A stretch of 13,962 bases of DNA, from assembly GCA_945872285.1 (NCBI GenBank), contig CAMBZR010000078.1, positions 1-13,962 of the forward strand, given 5' to 3'. Of this stretch, positions 1-6,276 are shown in pieces. The notes beneath the pieces were generated by a model. The model did no database searches. It saw only the letters and a program-made list of their open reading frames with translations, and had not been told where the DNA came from. Within the stretch, counting starts at the first letter, position 1. The number at the start of each line of letters is the position of its first letter. The DNA comes from Bordetella parapertussis (GTDB taxonomy: Bacteria; Pseudomonadota; Gammaproteobacteria; Burkholderiales; Burkholderiaceae_B). Position numbers and translations under genes: made by a program.

Positions 1-396
1 TGCCTTCACGACCAGAATAAAACCACCCTCAGAGATCGATGCAACGGGCGCAAACGACTCGGTTGAATACTTAATCGCATTATTAAAGGTTGGCACGACC
101 ACGATCGACCCTTGCGAGGTACCGACAAGCGTGTAACCATCGGGCTGGCTCGATGCGACTGACCCTGCCCCAATGCCACCCCCTGCACCTGGCTTGTAAG
201 TCATGATGACCGACTGCCCTAAAAACTCGCCCATCTTGTCAAGAAAGGGTCGCAGCATGTTGTCGGTATCGCCTGGCGCAAACGGAATGACCACTTGTAT
301 CGGTTTGACCGGAAACGGGTCTGCGGCGTGTGACGCAGGCAACGCAAACAAACTGAGCATCAGCGCACAGGCTGAAATTATTGTCTTTTGAATCAT
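1..396 (-). CDS. Bug/TctC-family periplasmic solute-binding protein, N-terminal part (cut by window edge)
   Basis: This is the first 132 codons of a tripartite-tricarboxylate-transporter (TTT) type binding protein; the rest lies left of the window. Residues 1-24 form a Sec signal peptide: a Lys near the start, a hydrophobic core, and a likely cleavage after Ser-His-Ala. The mature part begins with the family pattern: PVKPIQVVIPFAPGD near residues 29-43, then PGAGGGIGAG and PDGYTLVG further on. Family members capture carboxylates or other small organics in the periplasm and usually hand them to TctA/TctB membrane proteins. None of these is visible here. The ATG at 394-396 has a GGAG ribosome site 8 bases upstream. 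A 121-base gap separates it from the HpcH/HpaI gene upstream, so it may have its own promoter. The family call is firm; the ligand is unknown. Confidence 0.93.
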   Translation of the reverse strand, partial: MIQKTIISACALMLSLFALPASHAADPFPVKPIQVVIPFAPGDTDNMLRPFLDKMGEFLGQSVIMTYKPGAGGGIGAGSVASSQPDGYTLVGTSQGSIVVVPTFNNAIKYSTESFAPVASISEGGFILVVKA

Positions 397-517
397 GAAA
401 GTCTCCGGTATTTTGTGCCAAATAGGCCGTTGACTCAGCTGCAAGGCAACTTCGCAACGGAGTTGTTAACGGTAAAGTTTAATACAACTGTGTTTGGCGT
501 GGACGACACACCCTTGT

Positions 518-1465
518 CTAAGAAGCGGCCGCTAACAAAGCGTTAGCTCGAGCCAGTGCTTTTTCTTTAAACTGGTCTTTCTCTGCACACGCCCCACCCC
601 ACTCAAGCGTTTGAACAGCGCGCGCATACTCATAACAATCCACGACCTTACCGTTTACGCTTGTTACCGACTCGCCTGCAAGCGTTAACTCTTGGTACGT
701 ACTCAAAACCGTCTGCGCCCACGACATTTCCTCTGGAGTTGGCGCTAATCCAGTACACAAGGGTTCAATGAAATTCGGATGAAGCGCCGTAACCTGATGC
801 ACGCCAGCGGCATGCAATATTTCAGCCTCTTCAATGGCATGATCGCGTTGATCCACACGTCCGGTGGGATTGTGTACAAAAACACCGCCAGAAGATTCAA
901 TCCCTAGGCTCATTGCCGCCAAGGCCACAAAGGACGAGGTGTAGGCGTACTGGTCAAAATCGACAAACATCTCAATGCCCAGATTGACCGCCATGTCATA
1001 GCCTGTACCGCCGCCCATTGACCAGATTTTTCGGGGCGTGGCGGTCAGAATCTCATAAATATTGACCACACCCAAGGCGGTTTCGATCATTGGAGAGAGT
1101 TCGATATACCCCATTGGCACCCCGTGATCCTTTTCAAGCTGGGTAATCAGCGCATGGGCATACTGCATCTCGGCTGCGGTATCAACTTTAGGCAACATGA
1201 TGCGATCAACGCCTGGCCACACTGAGCAAGGTAAATCTGCATCCACAAACGGCTTATTAATGCGAACATAAATACTTGCGCCGCCTTTGTTCGCCTTTGC
1301 GATGGATTCACGAATCAACCCACGGCAGCGAGCTTTCTCAGCCAAGGGGATCGAATCTTCGATGTCTAAAATATAAGCGTCGCCGCCTCGTGTCCAGGCC
1401 TTATCAATAAAGCGAGGATTGGTTGGGGTTACAAACATTGTGCAACGTGTCACTCTGTGCGTCAT
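518..1465 (-). CDS. HpcH/HpaI aldolase / citrate lyase beta-like protein, apparently intact (third of three)
   Basis: This 315-residue CitE-like protein has a complete set of family motifs. DIEDSIP at 34-40 matches the DLEDAV strand, and Arg68 in YVRIN is the usual substrate-binding Arg. Glu128 in MIETALGVVN and Asp157 in GGGTGYD correspond to the two acidic Mg ligands. The late motif LHPNFIEP at 228-235 precedes a full C-terminal segment. Known relatives cleave or form CoA thioesters such as malyl-CoA, citramalyl-CoA or citryl groups by Claisen chemistry in the cytoplasm. The ATG start has an AGGA ribosome site about 9 bases upstream. The gene is 48 bases downstream of its degenerate paralogue and is the best candidate for the active lyase of the cluster. 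The substrate is not predictable; a 2-hydroxy dicarboxyl-CoA is a reasonable guess from the neighbouring CoA-transferase. Confidence 0.93.
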   Translation of the reverse strand: MTHRVTRCTMFVTPTNPRFIDKAWTRGGDAYILDIEDSIPLAEKARCRGLIRESIAKANKGGASIYVRINKPFVDADLPCSVWPGVDRIMLPKVDTAAEMQYAHALITQLEKDHGVPMGYIELSPMIETALGVVNIYEILTATPRKIWSMGGGTGYDMAVNLGIEMFVDFDQYAYTSSFVALAAMSLGIESSGGVFVHNPTGRVDQRDHAIEEAEILHAAGVHQVTALHPNFIEPLCTGLAPTPEEMSWAQTVLSTYQELTLAGESVTSVNGKVVDCYEYARAVQTLEWGGACAEKDQFKEKALARANALLAAAS

Positions 1466-1513
1466 GATATTTTTTCCTAAATCAGATCAATTCAATGATT
1501 CAAAGGGTTTCAT

Positions 1514-2434
1514 TTATTTTTGATGGGCTTGAATTTTTTGTTGGTCACGTAAGGCGACTCGGTCTGCCCATTCAAGATAAACCTCTGCACGTAAATCAAC
1601 CGGCACATCAATCATCTTGCCATTCAGTGGCACTGAAGCCAGGCCCCGTTTTAAACCCTCAGCAAACACCACGCGGACCTCTTTGTAGTATTCGACCTCA
1701 TCAGCACTTGGACGAAAGCCCTCGTTGCAGTGTTTGACCCACGACAGATGCGTGCAGAGCGCGCCCTTAAAACCGGTGTCGCGCGCGCGAAGAATCGCTT
1801 TCTTGAGAATGGCTTCATCCACTTCTTTTTGAGTCACGCACAGCGGATAACTCATGCCTTGCGCCTGACCATTCACCGAGGTTGCCACGGTGATGATCTG
1901 ACCTTTAATGAACTCAATGGGCTCGACCTCAAGTGTGGACACAAAAGGAATGTCGAGGTTTTGATACAGAGCGTGTTCGCTGATCGTCAAAGTACCGATT
2001 CTTGAACTTGCGCGTGCGATCTCTAGCGAATTCCAAACACCCTGAGCAGTCGTGATTTCAAGATCAATTTCAAGCGAACCTTGAAGGATCCCTCTTTCAA
2101 GTTCGAGCGTATCAAGCTTGGCAGTGGCCAGTACAAGCTCGGTTGCGTCTGCCACCCCAACCAACACCACCCCTGCCAAACCCGCAAACACGGTCGCGTC
2201 AAGCTCAGCATATGCAGTTTGAGCATTCAAGCGAACAAACACTTCAGCACCCCCACGCGAGGCTGCTGCGATCGCCGCCGGCATTTGCGCCTTCAGCGTC
2301 TGCTGCCAGTCTTGCGCAGAGTGTTTAACAATATCCAACACAATGGCATCGGCCCAAGAATCAAAGGCTTTATCTGCAAGTTTGGGGTCATCAATTGATA
2401 ACGCAATCAATGAACGACGAATATAAGGTGGCAT
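1514..2434 (-). CDS. HpcH/HpaI (CitE-like) paralogue with both metal ligands lost; probable pseudoenzyme (second of three)
   Basis: This 306-residue protein has the length and layout of the family: RRSLIALS near the start, Arg68 in VFVRLN, NSLEIARASSRIG at 135-147, GFKGALCTHLSWV at 221-233, and a full C-terminal segment. The catalytic positions are altered. The DLEDAV strand reads DIVKHS at 34-39. The metal-binding Glu is Thr128 (EITTAQGVWN), and the metal-binding Asp is Ala155 (ISEHALYQN). Spacing between these two positions is 27 residues, the same as between Glu130 and Asp157 of the upstream paralogue, so the alignment needs no gap. The frame is open throughout, so it looks maintained rather than decaying. 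It may be a structural or regulatory partner of an active paralogue, or may use other chemistry. The ATG has only a weak ribosome site. Confidence 0.9.
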   Translation of the reverse strand: MPPYIRRSLIALSIDDPKLADKAFDSWADAIVLDIVKHSAQDWQQTLKAQMPAAIAAASRGGAEVFVRLNAQTAYAELDATVFAGLAGVVLVGVADATELVLATAKLDTLELERGILQGSLEIDLEITTAQGVWNSLEIARASSRIGTLTISEHALYQNLDIPFVSTLEVEPIEFIKGQIITVATSVNGQAQGMSYPLCVTQKEVDEAILKKAILRARDTGFKGALCTHLSWVKHCNEGFRPSADEVEYYKEVRVVFAEGLKRGLASVPLNGKMIDVPVDLRAEVYLEWADRVALRDQQKIQAHQK

Positions 2435-2461
2435 CGCGAGGTATCCAGAGAAATAAGGCGC

Positions 2462-2507
2462 AAAAATTTAGGTTTCTAAGTTCACATGGTCACTTAAAGG
2501 CCACCTA
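2462..2507 (-). terminator. Possible weak terminator or processing hairpin between two HpcH/HpaI genes
   Basis: On the minus strand the TAG stop of the short HpcH/HpaI gene opens an inverted repeat. TAGGT (2507-2503) pairs with ACCTA (2473-2469). TTTAAGT (2498-2492) pairs with ACTTAGA (2481-2475), with one G-U wobble. The internal loop is GGCC opposite A, and the apical loop has 10 bases. AATTTTTG follows directly. The stem is AT-rich and interrupted, so it would be a leaky terminator at best, or a boundary for mRNA processing. Confidence 0.35.
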
Positions 2508-3230
2508 GACAAAACCCGCATGAACAGGGGCCACTTGCTCGGGCACCACACACACACAGCCACTAAACCCCAAGAGCCGTGCCTCACGCGCTGCGCGAAG
2601 CGTGTCGGCCACTGAAGCCAACCCACCGCGTGAACCAGGTCGCCAAAAAGCTCCAAGGGGTTGCTTACCTAGCATTCGCGCCGCCAAGAGTGTGCGGGTC
2701 ATTAAAAACCGATACAAACGAAATTCGTTTTTAGGCACTGCATCCAGCATCATCGACAAATCAATCCGACCCACACCCATCGCCGTAATTCGGCTGCTGG
2801 CTCGACCTAAAGTATCGGCATTCCAAAAGCTTTTTGCAGACTCAAGCATTAAGACAATTTCGGTGGAGCCGACTTCAACGCCGCGCGCTTTTTCAAGCTC
2901 AGTGATTAAGGCATCGATTTCCACGATATCGGCAGGCTCTTCGGGTGAGGGCAACACAACACCGGTCAAGCCACGGCTGATCGCGGCCCGCACATCTGCC
3001 CAACGCGTTGCTCGATCGACACGAACAAACACTTGCGCTGACACTGCAGCGAATTGCGCAATCTGGGCGCTTAAGCCCGCGCGTGCGCTGTCTTTGTTTT
3101 TAGGAGCTACGGTGTACTCAAGATCAAGCACGATCACGTCAGCACCTTGCGGTTGAACAGACGTCAGTGCATCAGCCTGATCGGCCGGCACAATCAACCA
3201 GGAGCGCCTTGAATTTTTCTTTGTCGTCAT
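2505..3230 (-). CDS. Short HpcH/HpaI (CitE-like) protein, C-terminally abbreviated (first of three)
   Basis: This 241-residue CitE-like protein is shorter than the usual 280-310. It keeps RRSWLIVP at 8-15, DLEYTVAPKNK at 36-46 (Tyr where DLED has its second Asp), Arg70 in VFVRVD, Glu130 in LMLESAKSFWN and Asp157 in GVGRIDLS. Both metal ligands are therefore present. It ends at GFSGCVCVVPEQVAPVHAGFV, the place where relatives continue for roughly 50 or more residues after the HPxQI-type motif. Only 70 bases separate its stop from the next gene and they encode no recognisable continuation in another frame, so this looks like a natural short form or an old deletion. The start ATG lies 11 bases after the CoA-transferase stop, with an AAGG ribosome site, which suggests tight co-expression with that enzyme. 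Activity is uncertain because the missing segment contributes to oligomer contacts in the family. Confidence 0.9.
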   Translation of the reverse strand: MTTKKNSRRSWLIVPADQADALTSVQPQGADVIVLDLEYTVAPKNKDSARAGLSAQIAQFAAVSAQVFVRVDRATRWADVRAAISRGLTGVVLPSPEEPADIVEIDALITELEKARGVEVGSTEIVLMLESAKSFWNADTLGRASSRITAMGVGRIDLSMMLDAVPKNEFRLYRFLMTRTLLAARMLGKQPLGAFWRPGSRGGLASVADTLRAAREARLLGFSGCVCVVPEQVAPVHAGFV

Positions 3231-3241
3231 TGTTATCGCCT

Positions 3242-4444
3242 TTAAATGATCTTTCGTTCTTTTAAGCTCGACTGTGTCTGAGCATCAACTCCAATCCGCC
3301 CAAGCAACTCGGCCGTATGTTCGCCAAGTTCAGGCGCAGGCCGACGAATCGCGCCAGGCGATTCAGACAAGCGCGGTACAACGGCATGCATCGGTACCGA
3401 GCCCATCTCTTTGTCTGGCATCTCAACCACGATCTGCCGAGCGATCACATGCGGGTCTTTAATGAATTGATCAACTGAATATACGGGGGCTGCAGTGATC
3501 TCATTTTTTTCAAAAAAGGCCATCCCCTCGTCAAGCGTATGTGTTGAGATAAAGGCGCGAATTGGCGCCTCGGCCTCATCCGCATGCGCGACGCGATCAG
3601 CGTTGGTGCGAAAGCGCGGGTCGGTCAACATCTCGGGCACACCCAAGGCTGTATACAAGCGATTTACCATCACTTGCATCGACGCCGACATCGAAATCCA
3701 ACGCCCGTCTTTGGTCGGAAATACGTTACGGGGACCAGCCGTATTTGAGCGACTCCCCATGCGCGGATCGATCTTTTGGGTCAATTTATATACGGCTGCT
3801 GAAGGGCCCAACACCGAGTACATCGGGTCTAGTAAGGGCAAATCAATCACCTGACCACGCCCTGTTTGATCACGATGCCTGAGCGCAGTCATGACAGCAA
3901 ACGAACCATATAAACCGGTAATCATGTCGGCCATTGCCAAGGGTGGTAACACAGGCTCACGGTCTTCAAAACCATTTTTAGCCGCAAAACCCGACACCCC
4001 TTCAACGAGCGTTCCAAACCCTGGGCGCAAGCGATAAGGGCCATCTTGCCCCCATCCTGAAATGCGTACCACCACAATCCCTGCATTTCTTTTTAAGAGC
4101 ACATCTGGCCCAAAGCCCATTGTTTCAAGCGTACCCGGCCTAAAGTTTTCAATCAACACATCGGCCGTTTCAACCAGCTTAAGCAGTAACTCTTTACCTT
4201 CGTTCGCGCGCAAATCAAGCGTTAAGCTCTTTTTGTTACGCCCATACACTTTCCAGTGCACGCTAAAACCTTTGATCCGCCAATCGCGTAAAGGATCTCC
4301 CTTGCCAGGCTGCTCGATTTTGATTACCTCAGCGCCAAAATCAGCGAGCTGAAGGCTTAACATGTTTCCTGCCACCAAGCGGGTCAAGTCTAGAACAACT
4401 AAGCCGTCAAGCGGGCACGCTGCATCGGACGAAAAGGGAGTCAT
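3242..4444 (-). CDS. CaiB/BaiF family (class III) CoA-transferase
   Basis: This 400-residue cytoplasmic enzyme would move CoA between an acyl-CoA donor and a free acid. The N-terminal PLDGLVVLDLTRLVAG at 11-26, the nucleotide-fold stretch DFGAEVIKIEQP at 35-46 and NKKSLTLDL near 70-78 are typical of the family. Asp173 in MADMITGLYG is the expected catalytic Asp that forms the aspartyl-CoA anhydride. ENFRPGTLETMGFG at 99-112 is another family hallmark. Length is normal. The ATG follows the permease stop by 7 bases, and its AGAGG ribosome site lies inside the permease 3' end. The next gene begins 11 bases on. Its place between an importer and CitE-like lyases suggests that it activates the imported acid for cleavage; CaiB-type transferases paired with malyl- or citramalyl-CoA lyases are known from other pathways. 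The acceptor acid is unknown. Confidence 0.95.
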   Translation of the reverse strand: MTPFSSDAACPLDGLVVLDLTRLVAGNMLSLQLADFGAEVIKIEQPGKGDPLRDWRIKGFSVHWKVYGRNKKSLTLDLRANEGKELLLKLVETADVLIENFRPGTLETMGFGPDVLLKRNAGIVVVRISGWGQDGPYRLRPGFGTLVEGVSGFAAKNGFEDREPVLPPLAMADMITGLYGSFAVMTALRHRDQTGRGQVIDLPLLDPMYSVLGPSAAVYKLTQKIDPRMGSRSNTAGPRNVFPTKDGRWISMSASMQVMVNRLYTALGVPEMLTDPRFRTNADRVAHADEAEAPIRAFISTHTLDEGMAFFEKNEITAAPVYSVDQFIKDPHVIARQIVVEMPDKEMGSVPMHAVVPRLSESPGAIRRPAPELGEHTAELLGRIGVDAQTQSSLKERKII

Positions 4445-4451
4445 ACTTTAA

Positions 4452-5300
4452 TTAACCTCTAAATTTTGGATCAAACCAATCGCGCAACGAATCGCCAAAC
4501 AAATTGAAAGCAAAGACTGAAAGAGAAATTGCTACTCCCGGAAAAATAATCATCCAGGGTGCCTCGCGATAAAAATCTGTTGCACTACCTGACAACATTA
4601 AACCCCAGGCCGGAGTCGGCTCAGTAACACCAAGCCCCAGGAAGGACAAAGAGGCTTCAAGCAAAATTGCCTGAGCAATATAAGAGGTTAAAACAATCAA
4701 ATACGGGGCCATCACGTTAGGTGCAATGTGAACAAACATGATTCGCCAATTTGAATACCCTGCAGCCCGAGCGGCATCAACATAGAGCATCTCTCGAACA
4801 GACAACGTGGCAGCGCGCACAACCCGTGCAGCCCGCGGAACAATCGGCAACGCAATCGCTAAGATTAAATTCAGATCAACCCCAGCCACGACCTTAGAAC
4901 TTAACATCGCCACCACCACCACTGCCAATACGATTACTGGAAATGACAACAAGATATCAATCAACCGTTGCACCAGTAAATCTGTTTTACCGCCAAAGTA
5001 TGCTGAGGCGACTCCAATTGCAGCACCTAGGGTACAGCCTAAAAATGACGACCAAAAGCCAATTGAGAGCGCGGTGCGTGCGCCGTATATCAATCGCGAA
5101 AAAATATCACGTCCGAATTGATCTGCACCCAACCAGTGCGACGCACTCGGGCCTGTCAACATGGCTGTGAAATCTATTTCAACAGGATCATAGGGCGCAA
5201 GCCACTGTGGTGCAAAAGCGGCAATCAGTATCAGCAAAATAATTAAAAAACCCACAGCCCCTAAAGGTTGCGTTTTTGCAAAGCGCACCATACTATTCAT
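4452..5300 (-). CDS. ABC importer inner-membrane permease, DppC/OppC type
   Basis: This 282-residue membrane protein is one of two transmembrane subunits of a peptide-type ABC importer. A first membrane helix covers about residues 13-30, followed by the periplasmic APYDPVEIDFTAM and HWLGADQFGRDIFSRLIYGAR, a hallmark of DppC proteins. The EAA coupling loop is YVDAARAAGYSNWRIMFVHIAPN, and the conserved ASLSFLGLGV comes near the C-terminus. A longer reading from 5375 would add 25 residues inside the preceding gene. The ATG at 5298-5300 is preferred because GAGG lies 8 bases upstream and the family N-terminus begins just after it. It starts 10 bases after the stop of the other permease, and that TGA stop touches the ribosome site. 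Base composition is AT-richer than in most of the window. Confidence 0.95.
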   Translation of the reverse strand: MNSMVRFAKTQPLGAVGFLIILLILIAAFAPQWLAPYDPVEIDFTAMLTGPSASHWLGADQFGRDIFSRLIYGARTALSIGFWSSFLGCTLGAAIGVASAYFGGKTDLLVQRLIDILLSFPVIVLAVVVVAMLSSKVVAGVDLNLILAIALPIVPRAARVVRAATLSVREMLYVDAARAAGYSNWRIMFVHIAPNVMAPYLIVLTSYIAQAILLEASLSFLGLGVTEPTPAWGLMLSGSATDFYREAPWMIIFPGVAISLSVFAFNLFGDSLRDWFDPKFRG

Positions 5301-5310
5301 TTTTTGCGCC

Positions 5311-6264
5311 TCACTTGTACAAAATCCGAGGATCCAACACGCCATAGAGCAGATCCACCAGCAAATTGATGGCAATGAACATCACGGCAATCAACATCAC
5401 TAAAGCTTGAAGCAGATTAAAATCATGATGTGCGACAGCATCCACAAACAAGCGACCGATGCCGTTTAAATTAAACACCTGCTCAGTCACCACAAGCCCA
5501 CCAAGCAAAAACGCGAACTCTAAGCCGACCACCGTAAGGGCCGGCAACAGCGCATTACCCAGCGCATGACGAATAACCACGGTACGTTCAAACAAACCTT
5601 TTGCACGAGCCGTACGAATATAGTCTTCAGACATCACTTCAATCACCGACGAGCGCACCAACCTAGCCACCACGGCCGAATAACGATAGCCTACGGCAAG
5701 TGCCGGCCATATCAGTTGCGACAAATTCGCAATCGGGTCGACATAGAATGGCGTATAGGTCACCGGAGGTGACCAAGAAAATAACGACAATAAGCCTAAA
5801 ACGATCATCATCCCCAACCAGAACGACGGTACGGCTAAGCCAGCAATGGTCACGACACGCAAACAATAATCAATCCACGAATTGCGATACAACCCCGCCA
5901 AGACGCCCAAGGGAATCGCAAAGAGCACCGCAATCACCGCCGACATGATTGCAACTTGCAAGGTCAAGCCCACACGGATACCGATTTCTTCTACAACCGG
6001 GCGATTTGTCCAATACGAAATTCCAAAATCCAGTGTGACAAGACCTTTTAGCCAATAACCAAGCTGAACGTAGAGCGGTCGATTCAAACCTAAACGCTCT
6101 CGCTCTTGTGCGACAACTTGCGCTGATACGTTTCCGCCATCCCCTCGTAATTTCAGTTCAATGACGTCACCGGGCACGACGCGCAACATAAAAAATACAA
6201 GTACCGCCACCCCAAGCAAGGTCGGAATCACTAACAGCAAACGTTTCAGAAGATAAGAGCCCAT
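5311..6264 (-). CDS. ABC importer inner-membrane permease, DppB/OppB type
   Basis: This 317-residue membrane protein is the second transmembrane subunit of the importer. The N-terminus MGSYLLKRLLLVIPTLLGV is the standard DppB start. It is followed by FFMLRVVPGD, a periplasmic stretch with ERLGLNRPLYVQLGYWLKGL, and DFGISYWTNRPV. The EAA loop is YIRTARAKGLFERTVVIRHA, and the following GGLVVTEQVFNLNGIGRLFVDAV is typical. About six hydrophobic segments are visible. The ATG lies 12 bases after the ATPase stop; its ribosome site is weak (GAGCGAAG), so translation probably depends on coupling with the gene before it. With the DppC-type partner it should form the heterodimeric channel energised by the fused ATPase. 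Confidence 0.95.
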   Translation of the reverse strand: MGSYLLKRLLLVIPTLLGVAVLVFFMLRVVPGDVIELKLRGDGGNVSAQVVAQERERLGLNRPLYVQLGYWLKGLVTLDFGISYWTNRPVVEEIGIRVGLTLQVAIMSAVIAVLFAIPLGVLAGLYRNSWIDYCLRVVTIAGLAVPSFWLGMMIVLGLLSLFSWSPPVTYTPFYVDPIANLSQLIWPALAVGYRYSAVVARLVRSSVIEVMSEDYIRTARAKGLFERTVVIRHALGNALLPALTVVGLEFAFLLGGLVVTEQVFNLNGIGRLFVDAVAHHDFNLLQALVMLIAVMFIAINLLVDLLYGVLDPRILYK

Positions 6265-6276
6265 GTCTTCGCTCGT

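Noticed and set aside
447..465. Hairpin CAACTTC/GGAGTTG upstream of the Bug gene as a terminator
   Set aside because: The stem is seven pairs with a wobble and no T-run follows on the minus strand.
2435..2504. Frameshifted remnant of the missing C-terminus of the short HpcH/HpaI protein
   Set aside because: None of the frames in this 70-base spacer resembles the expected FSPS-type continuation, and the spacer is too short to hold about 50 residues.
2602..3156. 184-residue open frame on the plus strand antisense to the short HpcH/HpaI gene
   Set aside because: It lies wholly opposite a gene with clear family motifs, its Ser/Thr/Ala-rich composition is typical of a shadow frame, and it has no recognisable domain.
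5301..5375. 25-residue N-terminal extension of the DppC-type permease
   Set aside because: It lies inside the preceding permease gene and is Cys/Trp-rich unlike family members; the ATG at 5298-5300 has a good ribosome site.
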